Shown one piece after another: positions 36,421-51,100 of a DNA stretch of 64,000 nucleotides (positions within the stretch are counted from its first letter, which is position 1; every line of letters begins with the position of its first letter). The translations under genes and the position numbers were made by a program. The notes beneath the pieces were generated by a model. The model saw only the letters and a list, made by a program, of their open reading frames with translations. It had not been told where the DNA came from and did not search any database. The stretch is from NCBI GenBank assembly GCA_963277665.1, contig OY728143.1, positions 235,343,591-235,407,590 on the forward strand, read 5' to 3'. Source of the stretch: Viscum album. Lineage: Eukaryota > Streptophyta > Magnoliopsida > Santalales > Viscaceae.

Positions 36421-36793
36421 TGGTTTATTTTTTTAGTTTCATATTTTTTTTTTAACATTTATGTTTCTTGATTTTCATAATTATTTTATTTATTTATTTC
36501 TTTATTTATTTATTATTATCATTAATTTATACTTATTTTAAATATTTATTTCTTTATTACTCATTATTTATTTATAATTGATTGATTTATTAATATTTAT
36601 TTAATTGGTTCCATTTATTTATTACTATTTAGTTATTCACATGCACATCAACATGTATATGCACAAGCACATGCCATGCATGCAGTGAATAGATTCTACG
36701 TTGGTGAGATTTGAACCTCTAATTATTTGGTTATTCTCTAATGAATTAGCACTCTACATGGTTCCTATTGGGGCGAGTAAACTAAATTTTATA

Positions 36794-36828
<35 letters not shown>

Positions 36829-38260
36829 AGAAAAAAAAGTAAAACATAACAAGTATATACTTCCTAAAAATGATAAAATATTAAAGAATAATTATTTAAT
36901 TATAGTTAATAATTAAAAAATATTAATTAATACATAAAAAATAAATGAATAATAAATTAAAAACATATAAATAAATAATATGTCAAGAAAAAATAAAAAA
37001 TAAATACTATCTAATAAATAATAAATAATAAATAATTATTAATAAATAGAAAATTAAAAAGTATCATTCATAATTATTATTTAACAAATAAAAAAATAAA
37101 TAATCAATATGTAATGAAGAAATAATAAATAAATTAAAAATTAATTTAATATATGATAAATAAATAATAAATTATTAATAATAGATAATAAAATATATGT
37201 TATAAATAAATATACAACAAATATATTATTAACATACAATATAAAAAAAAATATGATAAGTAATTTTTTAATAATAAATTAATAATAAATTTAAAATAAA
37301 TTAAGACTAAAATACCAAATAATGTATAAACAAAAGTTAAATAATATATAAATAGTTAACAAATGAATAATAAATATATAATAATATATTAATTACAAAT
37401 AACTAAATAATAAAGAAGACTATAATAATAAATTTTTAAAATAATAATAAAAATTAAAAATCAATTTAAAATTTATTTATAAACAAAAAATAAGTAATAA
37501 ATAAAATATAGAAAATTATATGATATATAAATAATAAAATAATTATTAACAATTAATAAATTTGAAATAATAAATATATAATAACTAAATTTTAAATTAT
37601 AAGTAAATAAATAAATATTAAAATATATATAATAATAAAATAAATTATAATTCATAAAAAATTATAAATTATAAAATATAAATTATGAAATATAAATTAC
37701 TACAAAGCAATTAATAGATAATAAGTTTAATAACAATTAATAACAATTATTAACTAAATAGAAAATAACAAATAAATCATAAATCCAAATTAAAATTTTA
37801 TAATATATATGAAATAGTAAATAACTAAATAGATATTAAATATTTATCTAATAAAATTTTAATAATGAAATATAAATAAAAAACAAATATCAATAATAAA
37901 ATAACATTAAAATATTAATTATAAAATTAATAAATAATAAGTAATATATAATAATTAATAAATGGATTAGAATATGTATATATATATTTACATATAACAA
38001 AATTTATATAAATATATATATAAACACACATTTATGATACATAAATATATACAGATGCACACAAATATATAATTGTATATTAATCTAACTATATAAAAAA
38101 TGACAAGAAAATAAGAATATTTACATATATTATTATATATATGAGATATAGAAATATATAAGCCTAAATATATATAAATATTTAAAAATGTACAAAAATA
38201 TACTAACATATTCGTAAATACATGTAAATATAAATATTTTTATATAACACAAAAGAAGTC
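36421..38260. repeat. Extreme AT-rich low-complexity block
   Basis: About 1.8 kb made almost entirely of A and T with words such as AATAAATAAT, containing a TA microsatellite at about 36,798-36,824. The short - strand frames here come from base composition and I reject them as genes. Inside, 36,690-36,780 is less AT-rich and has a tRNA-like B box (AGGTTCAAATCTC on the - strand). Confidence 0.85.
36798..36824. repeat. TA microsatellite
   Basis: About 13 AT units at the left side of the AT-rich block. Confidence 0.9.
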
Positions 38261-41249
38261 ACCAAAAAGGTAGAACCACAAAAACTACAACATGATCAAA
38301 TAGATTTGAATATAAACCAATGTAATAAATTCATAAATGACTGAAAAACATAAGAAGACTATTTTAAATCATCCTTTTTTGGTTTTCATCTAATCTAGAA
38401 CATATAAGAGATAAATAGTGCGAGAGTATTCCTAAATTATTATTGTTTATTACTTATTGTCTTTATACTTCATGATAGGCCTTTGAGGAAATGGTTGATT
38501 AACTAATATTCTATTCAAACAATCACTAAATATCTATTTATGATATTCCAGGACAAAAATAATAATAAAAATTATAGATTTCACTACAAACCGAACCACC
38601 CATGGGGTGGGTAATTTATTTATTACGATTATGTCACCTTTAGTGGGAGAGTTTCTTTCAATTCATTACTAAGAGATGATTATGATATTTAAGTAGATTG
38701 AAAAATATTTAATTAACCATAATGAAATATATCATTTTATATGAATGATATAAAATGGATAAACAACTATATTGTATATAAATATGCAGGTATTATTGAA
38801 ATCATTGATGAAGTGATTTATGAATGGTTACTGAAATGGTTGCGATGAAAATGAGGGGTTTTCATTTTAGAACAAATAGGATAAATAAAATTATTGTATA
38901 TTACACCTCCATGGACATGAGGACCTATTAGAATGTGTTGGATGTTTCATCTCCATGGAAACTACATTGTGTCACAATTTCATGAATATTAACACACATT
39001 GGATAAGATGACCTATTATGATTCCTCAAATATTTCCACTACATGGTACTGAAATCCTATTATGATGCCATTTGATTTTATACTCCTTAGATCTGATGAA
39101 ATAATGGGATGACATGGAAATTTCAACTCTTTGTATCTGATGATAAGCAAGGATTCCTTATACATTTATACTTCTTGGATACATAGACATTTTATGAGGC
39201 CTTTGAAATTTATAATCAGTGGATCCTTACCTATGTTGTTTTGTAACATGATTATATGGAATATGACATTAAATATGTATCCCATGATTTATATATAGAA
39301 CTTGTGACTTTGATTCTTAATAATAGTGACCATTTTTAGAATGGACAATACAAAATAACTTTTATCAGTATTACTCTTTTTAAATCTTCAAACTACTTCA
39401 CCAATAATTAACAACATGAAATTTTATATACATCATTAGTCATGTCCTACTGAGTGTTATGTCACACAATTTTTGGGACATCATTTGGTACATGAATATA
39501 TTTCATGGATTCATGTTGGGCCAAGGTCATTTTCCCACTTGGTGATTCTTGATTTATAATAACATGTGAGAAAAAGAGAACATGATTGGGCAATGGATTC
39601 TGATTCTATCTGGAGATTTGTAATTTTTAGACCTTCTTACTTTTGACACATGTATTTTACTATATTATATATATATATATCCTATCATATTTATAGCTCT
39701 ATTACATGATCAAATTTTTAGATGACACTACCCTCATATATGATTATTAATAATGTTTTCTGGATGATTTACCATCTATTACTATTTAATATAATTATAT
39801 TATATTGTATTAATTTATGACTCCACTATGTTAGTATAATTATGATGTTTTAGTCTCCAAAATACACCAAAAAACTACACTATTAGTTAAGAAAATAAGG
39901 TGTTTGGGGAGTCGTACATGATTCCATCTAAAACACTATATCAAGAAAAAATTTAGTGAATTCCTCAAATGCGATGTTACAATGTTTTATCATAACATAT
40001 TTCTTTTCATTATGTATTGCAATTTTTTTATATGGAGAGGGGTTTTGGAATGTGTATTAGGTTGGTAATGAGTAGCTCTTAGGTGTACCTAACCCATGAA
40101 CCAGGATATCCAAAATTAACAGGGATTGAGATATGACTATCTTGTTTATTTTTTAAATAATTAATTAGATTCCACCATTGGGTTGAAAAAATGACATGAT
40201 GTGTTATTATTATTTTAGGATTGGATTAAATTTTGACCATGGCCCACTATGGTGTATAAGAATTGATCATAAATTAGTCAATTTATGTAGATAATTAATA
40301 TTTAATGCTTATTCCACGCGACATGGGATGAAGTTATTGACTTCATGAAATTTATCATTTGTTTCATGGTGATATATGTGTTATTCGACTGATATTATTT
40401 CTGAAACTGGAATACCAAATTAGTTACATAATGTGCTAGAATGAATCAAAAATTGCATTCACATAGGGATTGAAGAAGACACAATACAAATTAAATCAAG
40501 ACATCCTCTTTAATAGATCAATGGTCTCATTGGATAGAACATGTTATCGTTATATTTAAATTTATTGAATAGTTAAATTTATAATGATTATGGGAATTTA
40601 GAATTTTTAAAAGGTAAACGATATAATTCATTCAAATAAGAGAGTTGGTTATGTAAATAAATATGAATTTAAATGACCTTAAATTATGAAAATAAATGGA
40701 CTCTATTAAATGGATGATACAATTTATACATAAGGATTGTTTCCTCAATAACATGCTATTAAATATTTTTATAAATGATCACTTATCTTATTACAATGAA
40801 CATGACGCTGAACCAACTTTAGTAGCAGAAAATATGCTATTTATCTTATGTTACTGTTATCTATATGTCCCCACACTAGGAATTAAGAGCTTGAAATGGG
40901 GTGTCAATCATATCTAGGAAGTATATATCCTGATCTATTTGTATATATTTTATTTTTCTTAACCGGACATCAATATAGAATTTTTAGAGGATAAGAATGA
41001 TACACCTCCCTGAAATTTTCTACTTATACTACTCAAGGATATTGAATCCTATGCTCAGGAGGTAGTGGGACCTAGACAATCCCTATACATAATTTCATGA
41101 AACCTAAAGAATTTCCAGTAATACTAAATATGGGCTCTAATTCCCAGTTTTGATATGGGTTCCAATGCATTTTGGATACCTTTCAGGCATCCTTTCAACC
41201 TTCCCCAAATATAGAAGAGGAGGTACATCAATAGCACTAGCAGTATCCA
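38261..41249. other. Unassigned decayed sequence
   Basis: No gene recognised. AT-rich, few CG dinucleotides; includes a TA run near 39,664-39,681. Probably old LTR or transposon sequence upstream of the gag fossil. Confidence 0.35.
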
Positions 41250-43500
41250 ATCACTTACATGGGGGATAGTGAACCATTGGATTTTGAGATTTGGTTTGAT
41301 AATACATTTTCAATCATTGGGAACATTGATATATTTTCTAAGTGGAGGAAAAATCTAATAATGTATATGTTTAATGAGCTATCAATTAGTGGTGGGGCTT
41401 TATGAACTAGGAAGAAAGAAAATCAATGTATTATTTAGATGTTTTCCAATCCATATTTTATGTATTTATTTTTATATAGACCATCTATGATGAGGAGACC
41501 ATTGAGTTTATGAATCTAAAGTTATGTTTGATGTGGATTATGGGGAATTGGGATGATATAATAGAGCTTCAGTTATTTTTTCATATTTCTCATACTAATG
41601 ATCTGTCATGGGAGAGACACGTTGAGGAAGGATTAAATAATAATATTTGTTTAATGGTGACAATTTTTCAGTTTGATACCATATCTGAAATAGTAAACTA
41701 GGATCTTATTTTTGAATGTATCCTGAGGGAAGCTGGGGGTTGAGAGAGGGGTAGTTCAGATTCGTGACACACTGTCATAGTGTCAGGTGGTAAGAATCAA
41801 TACATTGAGATCTATATTTAATGGAATACAAACCCATTTATGAATTCTAGTAGTTCTATTTTCTATCACTATTGTTGGAGGAGAGTAACTATTGGGATAC
41901 AATGTTATATAAACCCTACCTTGAGATGATATTATTTTGGGATTTTCTATCAATATTTGTTTTCAGGACTTTACCTACCCAATAGAATTATATAGGTTCT
42001 ACAAAAAATCAACTTTTTTTATTGAGGTCAGTAGATTCTATTTAGTTATGTTGATGGAGTATATATTACATGTCTGGATGAGATGTTTGTTATGGTTGAT
42101 TAGATAGACACAATTATTTATAAATAGTATAATGGAATTAATCGGGGTGGTTAAGTGGGTTATCAAGGGTGTGGAACAATACATATGTAGGCAATTTAAC
42201 TTATACCAATGGATTAGATCACCGATATTTCCAATGTAAGAGGTAATACTCTAGATTCGACCACAACTGTATCTTCTCTTTTTAGTACTTGTTGTTCTCA
42301 ATACTTTTAATATGTGCCTATTTTGGAGATTCATGGGAACGATGATCAGTTTACATAAATGATGATAATGTTGGACAATCTTTTGGGGAAACAATTTTAT
42401 AGTTTACAAAAGTGTAGGGAGTTCCAACATGAGATAGGTGTGTGCCTCTTGGTCGGAGACCTATTTTTCTTCATTATGAATGTTTTTATACCGTTCTAGT
42501 GAAATACAATTTAGTACCCTTTTATTTGTATGTTGATATCGTCCACTAAATATTTTCTTTAACATCACTAGTTGGTGAGGTTTTTATTCACATGGGTGAA
42601 TGTGATGTATTTTATAATCAAGTTTGACCTGAGCATCAGGGGATGTGCAGTATGACATCCCAAATTTCTAATATATATATAGATGATCCGAGAACATTTC
42701 ATAATTATATACCTTTACATTTATATTTAATTTATTATAATTTTACTATATTCAATTTTTAGGATACCACATGAAAGAGGATGATTTAATAAAAAACCTA
42801 TGTTTGGAGTGTCTCTAGTATCAATTACTCTTTATATGATGGATACTGTTGAGTTACAAGTGATTAAGATATAGTTGGAGTCTTTGGATGAAATTGGATT
42901 TAAAAGACCCAATACCTTTTGAAGGGATCTCATTATATTCTTTCCACAATGGTTGATGGATTCTTTAATTTATGTGTGGTTTACTAGAAGTTTAATTTTT
43001 TATCGGTAATAACTAATAGGTCATTCTTAATATATAAGATCACTTCAACAATATCATAGGATCTAGAGTTTTCATGAAAATTGATCTGTGATTTTTATAT
43101 TAGGAGGTATGTTATAGTCCACCAAATATACCATGCGTATCATACCATGGATGTTACGAATTGTATCATTATTTGATTATACCATTTGGTATCACAAACT
43201 CTCTAGTGGTATTAATGGAACCAATGAACTGTATTTTTAATCCATATCATTTTATTTGTGTTAGAATTTGTGTGAGATGTCTTTGTGCAATATCAAACTC
43301 GACACAACCATTCCAACCACAATCATATCGTAATGGATACACAAAGATATTAAAAGGTATATGATAACTTTTCAAAGTGAATATTTTTTATGGATATGAT
43401 TCACTTCATGGGTAATATTATCTCAGAGAAATGATTATTAGTATACCTAGAGGTAATAATTTTTTAGATTCTTATGAGAATCCAAATATCATCTTTGATA
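41250..43500 (+). pseudogene. Decayed Ty3/gypsy gag and RT (element D)
   Basis: The gag trace runs from about 41,270 to 41,760. MYMFNELSISGGAL resembles the gag TYML-GEA-WW region. The frame at 41,510-41,701 (EFMNLK at its start, then FHISHTND and HVEEGLNNNICLMV) follows the gag pattern EFLNLKQG to FENGL. The RT trace is at about 42,850-43,260: ELQVIKIxLESLDEIGFKRP near 42,850, and YHYLIIPFGITNSLVVLMEPMN from 43,164, equal to the [19 protein letters not shown] region. It is fragmented by stops and shifts. RNase H and integrase were not found downstream. Confidence 0.65.
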
Positions 43501-46023
43501 TTTAGAATTTCATGGTGCTAGATGGTTTTGTGATATTTATCATAGGGGAATTTTCATTCTTAGAAACACATCATATTGGATTGAAAAAAATGTTTTTGAA
43601 ATTCCCATTCTATGAATCTTGTGGGACAATCTTTTAAGATATGAAACTAAGATAGACATTACAGATGATATTTATTCTTCCAAAGATGGAATGATGTTAT
43701 ACAGTCTATTGTGAGGAATAAGTTACTAGGATAGGATCATTATTGACATAGAAGGAATGACTCAAGGTGTAAGGGTCTAATTATTTGAAACCAAACTAGA
43801 AGAATTTCCCTACAAAAAATGTGACATCTAGACTAGGATTCCACTAAATAGTTACCCGATCAGGTGCACCACTTGGGCTCATGCACCCCTCCTTGGAAAC
43901 AATCAGTTTTCAAATAGAACATTGCATCCATGATGCTATAGTGAAGACATTAACATCATGATCTAGGTGGAATAATGGTATAGGTAAGAGATAAATAGAG
44001 TATCATAATAAACTACTAACAGATTGAGTCAAACATACAAATGAAATAATAAATAAAAAATCTTTTAAATTTCCATCATCATATACAATTCATGTAATCG
44101 TATGTATCAAAAGAATTAACTAGGCATTAATGAACGTAATAATTTATTATAGTACATGTATCAAAAGAAGAAAAGGACTATAATTTTATCCTCAATAGAA
44201 TCACAATCCATAACACTATCATGTGATTCAGTTAACTCATACAATAATATGTCATGTATCAAAAATTATGTTATTTAACCTATCCAAAAGAACATCCATT
44301 TAATCTTCTTGACCCACACCAGTGACCCAGATAACGTGTGAGATATATTCAATAGGCCACCACCAATAGTCTCTAAAAATACCATTATTGAATATATTTT
44401 GAAAAGTGTTTTGATAAAATGTTAAGTTGTAATGAATGTTCAAAAGGGTTAGAACTATCTCTTGATGGATACCCGGATAGTGATATCTTCTTCGGATTGT
44501 TCCAAATAATCTCCATGAAATTAACCATATGTATACATATAAATGGTATTTATACATAGTGATGTCTACATCCATATATATGGCTACTAATACTACATCA
44601 TACCCAAGGGATAACTGTAGAATCCATGAGTAGGATCATGAGTCTCACAAGATTCAAGCATCACTATGCCTGATATCATGAAAATAAGGGACCCCATGAC
44701 TGATATCAGAATAGTTCGGTCTCTATAACTCAATCAAAATAGAAGGTTCTCCCTAATTGAATCATATATATTTTTTATACATTCATGAATCAAATAAATA
44801 TATTTTCTATTCCAAAATAATATTAATATGGTTCTATTACAAAATCATTTCAATTGGGATTCAATGACTATATCGATAGAGTGTGTCCTTCATGCCTCAA
44901 TCAATCAAGTGGGGGATTAATGCGCTTATATCCTATATAAACTAGTCTATATTCTCATTAATCATATTTCATGATGGTCTCCCGACAGATTTACCATAAT
45001 TATAGTTGGGACGTTATGCCCATATGTGACAATATTGAATAATATGTTATGATCATATAAAATAATTGTTTACGTGAATTCATTAATGTATAAAAATATT
45101 AATATGTCAAAGGATTTAGTAAGAGACAACATATAGTTCATAGTTCATTAATAGTTTTTATTAACATGGTTGTAGCCATTATTCAATGTATATAAGTGAG
45201 GTGAGTGTACAAATCACCACTATTAAATTTAATACAGACATCATAATTAGTAATCATGAATAAAATATCGAAGATAGATATGACATTATTGAATTTATAT
45301 TAAAAACATGAATTGAATTAGTAAAACTGAAGGGGTTGGTATAAATGATCTGGAACTATGACAACATGTTAGTGGGGATCTTGTATATCTCTATCATGAA
45401 TAATTAATTATATATTTTCTATGTATATATTTGAAAAAAAATCCATGATAATTTGGAGTTATGAAAATTTTCACATTATAGATACCCTTCTTTTTTTGTA
45501 TTACTATAAGATAATTTTAAAAATACAAATAATAATAGCTGTAAAAACCTATATCCAATGTTTTATTGTATTGGAAATTTTTTTACAAAACAAGAAATTA
45601 GATTAAATTAATAAATCATAAGAATTTTTTATTTCCCTCAACTATATCATTTTATTATCCTTATGTACACATAGTATTATCAGTCTCCTAAGGATATACA
45701 TCAAAGTAAGGTATTCACTAAACGCCCAGTTAGAGGATAAATAAGAACATGAATCAATATTATAAGTGTGGGAGTGATAATAATAATCATACATAATCAT
45801 GGGATCTTCCCCATAATCATGTTAGGAATCATTATATATTGTAATAGATTGTGTAATTTAAAAAAATATATACATCATGTATTAAGGGTCAACTACCACA
45901 CATAGTAGTCAACAAATCTATCATCTTGTTAACGTATATATTATGTGCATAATCAAAACATAGTCATTGTGAACAAAGATAGAATCACATACATGAATGT
46001 TCCCAATCATATTTAGAGATAAA
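43501..46023. other. Unassigned; possible minus-strand pol scraps
   Basis: Mostly unrecognised. The - strand frame at 44,300-44,575 ends with YWWWPIEYISHVI, which could be the integrase zinc-finger stretch [15 protein letters not shown], but this is weak and its neighbourhood does not support it. Confidence 0.25.
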
Positions 46024-46508
46024 TTACATTAACCATTCATTAGTACACAATATAATTCCAGGTGCACTCGTCACATCATTCCATTTAGATAATAATGTAT
46101 TCCAAAAAGAATTTATATCAATCATAGACATAAAATATCCAATAAAATGTAAATATTTTTTAGGATACATTCTAAAGTGTACATTCATGAATAAAAAATA
46201 TGGTTCAAGGAAGTTAAAGGGAATAAAATACAATGTATAATAAATCATAAATATTGACTGAAAAATAAATAATCTTAAGAGAATTAAAATGTGTGTCTTT
46301 AGAAAGAGGATTTTGTTTAGAAAAATCTTTGCAGTTGACATAAAATCATATTGAAAACATGTATATCCTTGAATATAAAATTTAAATTAAATTTTAATAA
46401 CATTATATAAACATTTATATGATGGAATAGTGAATAATCCAAATAATGTAATTGGGTTTGAGAACCCCATACATTATGTCTAATTGCTTTCATTACATTA
46501 ATATCCAA
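46024..46508 (-). pseudogene. Possible RT fragment (element E)
   Basis: Two overlapping - strand frames. The lower contains YLHFIGYFMSMIDI and LLSKWNDV in an order that recalls the gypsy RT words [13 protein letters not shown] and VIERW. The resemblance is partial and the expected RNase H does not follow at the right distance, so I keep this low. Confidence 0.3.
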
Positions 46509-47949
46509 TTAAATTCATATCCTTTGGGAACTCCTTAGGAAAATTGGTTTTGGTATTTTTATACATAAAAGGATCATGAACATGGGGAAGAAAATTGTTA
46601 ATTCTTTTTGGGAGTAAATTGGTTATGATTCAAGGATTTAGATTTGTGAGGAGATGAGGTGGTGATGGGTCTTATTTATAGGGGTGGATAAAGGAGTTAA
46701 TTTATTATTGTATTCATTATTTTATTATTTTGGTTCAAGACTATGTATAGTTTGAATATTATCAACAACCAAATTAAATAAACAAGGATTATTCTCTATC
46801 AAGGTTTTTAAATCATATATGACATATGAAATATTGTATTTACCTTTTACAGTTATATACCGTAAATTATTGTATTTCACTATTAACCAAAAACTCACAG
46901 ATTTTATAAAAAAGAGAATAATTTACCAATTTTTTTTCTATTTGTATAATTCAAAATTGAACACCATTATACAAAAAAACATAAATATGAGAAAAATAAT
47001 ATTAAATTTAAATCAACATTTACATGGAAAACACAGATTATAAACTTATAACTGATTTTGTAACATCATTAAAAATCAATTAAGGTAATATAAATTTATG
47101 TTATAGTTTTAGAAAAAAAATATTAATTTATGAATCACTTATATGAAAAATAATTTTATGTAAAGTCAGTGTATTAATTATAAAATTGAAAATAAAAATA
47201 TATGTCTTATAAAAATAACAACTATTAATTAATAGTTTTTAAAATATTTATTTACTCATACTATGTTATAATTATATAATATTATTAATTATAATATGTA
47301 AAAATTTTATTCTTACAACCATATATATGGGTAATATTAAATTTGAAGAATTCATATTCCCAATGGTCACATATCTATTCCAACAACCAGGTTATTATTC
47401 CATTATTATAGGTTCCTTAGTGTATATAAATTTTACTTATTCAATTAATTATTAATTTATAATGTTTATATTATTTACTTAATGTGGGTTTAGGTGGTTT
47501 AAACTATACAAAACAAATTTTTTAAGGGAATTTCTGATGAAAAATATTTCAGTTGTTACTTTTCCAAAATTATGAAATCCCCCCTACAAATTTCATTTTA
47601 CATTCTACGTCGAAAAAATGTGAGGTTACTTCCCCTTTATAATTTAATTTTCCTCTCAAGATACCTCTACACACCTAGGGTTTCACCAATGTACTTTTAC
47701 TTGGTGATTAGATTTGTTTCATATATCATTATTTCTTGGATATTAGATCATCAATGAACACTCCACGTAAGAGAAATAATTTTCCAAATGCAACAACTCT
47801 ATATTCTGTAGGTGTGAGTGGAATGATATGTACATATTAAAGAGATATACATGGAATAAATCTTGAACCTAAGACTTGTTTGGTTTAGGTTTTAGTTGAT
47901 AGGACACAAATCTGACACAATTAAGAATATAAAAGGAAATGATATACAA
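46509..47949. other. Unassigned AT-rich sequence, perhaps an old LTR
   Basis: No coding evidence. Around 46,640-46,700 a GAGGTGGTGATGGGTC then TTATTTATAGGGG stretch loosely resembles the TATA region of the Tekay-like LTRs, and 46,860-46,920 loosely resembles their CACTATTCACCAAAA block. That hints at a decayed related LTR. Confidence 0.25.
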
Positions 47950-50900
47950 GGGAAATGGGTTTCCATTCTTACTAATTATCTTGATCCTCTGACATGAATA
48001 TATGTGGAGGAATACAATGTCTTTAACCTTAAATATATGTCACATAGATGATTTTTTCCATATATCTTCTATCAAATTTGATATTCCTTTCCAAGATAAT
48101 AAATGGGATTCACATTATCCAATATTTCACCGACCATTTCGCTTCCTAAAATTTAATTTTCATTGAATTCATCCAAGTAGGAAAAAGTTCTATATCTTGT
48201 CCAATAAATGGATTTATATGGAGCCATTTTGATGTTCGTCTGGAAAATATTATTTTAAGATAAATTTACTTGAGGTAAATGTTTTTCTAATCATACATTT
48301 AAGTCAATATAACATTATCTAAATATGTTATAATGTTTTTGAACTGTCTGCACAAATTTTCAATAATTTTGAGGATGATAAGTCATACTAATGTTCATAT
48401 GAATGATTAGATCATGTTTGAGACTATTCAATTAATTGTAAGTGAATATGAAATCTCAATTAGATATAATTGATATTGGTACTCCATTCTACCTTAAATA
48501 ATATCTAATTTATATCATTACATTTTTATATAAGTATAATTCATCTAGAATTTTGATAAATTGAGTTATCTCTATAAGAAAACACACAGAAAACCATATA
48601 ACATTTTTCCCTTTGGATATCTTTGGAATTCAGCTGAAAATGTCAATAGTGATGTTTTCCACATTTGATGATGTAATGGTAAATGGGTGCATCATCACAT
48701 TATAATTTTTCCATTAAAACTTAAAATTCAGATATATCATGCACTTTTATGTATATTCAATGTTCCACTTATTTAAAATTCCCCACCTATAGTGCTCAAT
48801 GAGATCTCGAAACATCATTGATCTCCTTGAGTGAATATAGAATATAAATCCATGTACATCATTCAGAAGTTATATATTAATATTTTAATTGGATGTTACA
48901 CATAATTGTGAACCAAATCATATGAATCCTTCTTCATAATTTTATTACTCAGAGTATATTCCAATTCTGAGTTATTTCACCTTCTTCTGAATTTCCACAT
49001 AATTTCATTGAGCATTCATTATTTTTTCTACGAGGGATGGATGAAAAATATTTTGAGAAACAATTTATGATGATTTTACATTAATTATTCCAATTTCCAT
49101 CCTTTGATAAACTAATAATATTGGATCCCTCTATATTTTTCCATTAACAATGTTTCAGATTCATTTTTACTTACAACAACCACCACTATATTCACATACT
49201 AGGATGGTAGTGGATTCATCAGCCCTAATCATAGATGATATCTAACCATATTTACTGGAATATATTAAGCTTCTTATATATGAATATATAAATATGTATA
49301 TTAGGCTTTTAGGATCATATATATCACACAGTTCAATCCATGAAGATATTGCCCCTATATTTCCAATGCGAAGATCATAACTACCCACTCCAGATTCTAT
49401 ATATGATACACTACCTATTTAATTTTCAATTACCATGATACATAGGCCATCGCATAATCATTTTTCATTAATATATATCTTATTCCAATCATTGAACAAT
49501 CACTTATACCACAGAGGGTTTCCCACTTATTGGAAGTGTTAGTACTAATGCAATAATAAGCATATTTTTTAACTCTATGAAGTAGACATAATATTAACTA
49601 GTCCAGAAAAATATTTCTCCCTTCCAAATTCATATTGGATAGTTGGTATAAAAATCATGACATACTCTTCTCAAATTATATGTAATACCCAACTCGAACA
49701 AGGAAACAATGGATCTCTATTAAAAATGTTCTCCCGAGCCACTCTTCAATTTCATTTAACTTGGATGGGTCCACAAATATTCAATTGTTGGTGATTACAT
49801 TCCCCATTAATGATACATCCTCCAACCAGAACTCATATTTACTATATATTACCTAATGTTTCCCACTTCACACTGAAATTTTCGGATTATTAAAATTAAC
49901 CTCAAATTCTTTGTTTTTCATTGAGTATAATATAATATCATCTATAAAGACTACCACATACAATTTGATTTAATCTCTAAAGACGCTAACAAAAAATTCC
50001 TCAAATATTGCTGGAGAATTAGTGTGTCTGAAAGTAATAAATGTGAATTCATATTTCCTATAACTAATTCAAAAGTCAGTATTAGGAATATCTTCCTCCC
50101 AAGCCTTTAATTTGTGATATCCCTACCAATGGTCCAACATAGTGTAATTTCTGGCCCTGTGATGTTGAAAAACTAGTCATCTACACATTAAATTGGGATG
50201 TCTGTTCTTTATAATTATTTAATTGATCTCACGGTAATAAATGAAAAGGTGCATTGATCCATATCTTTTATTGACAAAGAGGATTGGTTAACCCCGTGGT
50301 GAAGCACTAGGGTGTATAGACCCCTATCTAGACTCTCTGGTTACTACATCTTTAGTTCCTCCTAATAAATGGTGCCCATTCTATAAGGTGTATTTGATAT
50401 ATGTAGAGATCTTGGAATAATTTAAATCGAGGACTCAACTACCCATTTAAGAGGAATACTATGTAATTCATCAGGGAAGACATAATTGTAGTCCATCAAA
50501 CTGGGCATGTCTTCGATTAGGATTATCTCCTTCTTATCGATCATTTTAACAAGATATTCTTGCTTATATTTAAATAATAGAAACATATGAAATGATGATT
50601 CTGAAGGATATTATTTATCTTCCTTACAATTGTACAAAATTTTATGATTTATCATTATGTGAAGAGATATCTATCATTCCAAATAGTTGATGTCAAATTT
50701 TAATGAAGATATACAATCCATTCCTAAAATATCAACAAACTCTTTGATAGAGTGTAAGATAATATTTTCTGTACAGTTTAGTCCATAATCATTATCTGTA
50801 GAGGAGTTATATACATGGGATGCAATAATTTTCCCATTTTCTATTCCCTCATATAACTCACCTCCAAATATTGTGGCAGTGTTTTTATAAGAGTTAAACA

Positions 50901-51100
50901 ATGATGATACGAAATAATGTGTAGCACCAGAATAAAATTTTATATTTTCTATTCTTGAAATAATAACCATGATAACTACCACCACATTATTTATAGGATA
51001 CACCATAGTAGTAGTGATCAAATAATCATTCCCTTTGTCTATTGGCATTGGTGGATACTGAGGATTATCACCCATGAGGTGTCATGTTTTTGTGGATGTG
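47950..51100 (-). pseudogene. Decayed Ty3/gypsy pol (element F)
   Basis: The gypsy order on the - strand is clear. Protease in the frame 50,674-51,075 (IKFYSGATHYFVSSLF, then FVDILGMD). RT in broken frames from about 50,520 to 49,900: DYNYVFPDELHSIPL near 50,470, SNTPYRMG near 50,390 and the fingers after it. Integrase core near 48,680-48,440: IWFSV near 48,600, then NGVPISI near 48,485. A WLHINPFIGQ stretch near 48,220 matches the MAPYEALYG region. The protease active site reads YSG rather than the usual DSG or DTG, consistent with decay. Confidence 0.75.

Noticed and set aside
37473..38209. Minus-strand frames rich in Y, I, F and N
   Set aside because: Produced by the A/T composition of the block; no start context or domain.
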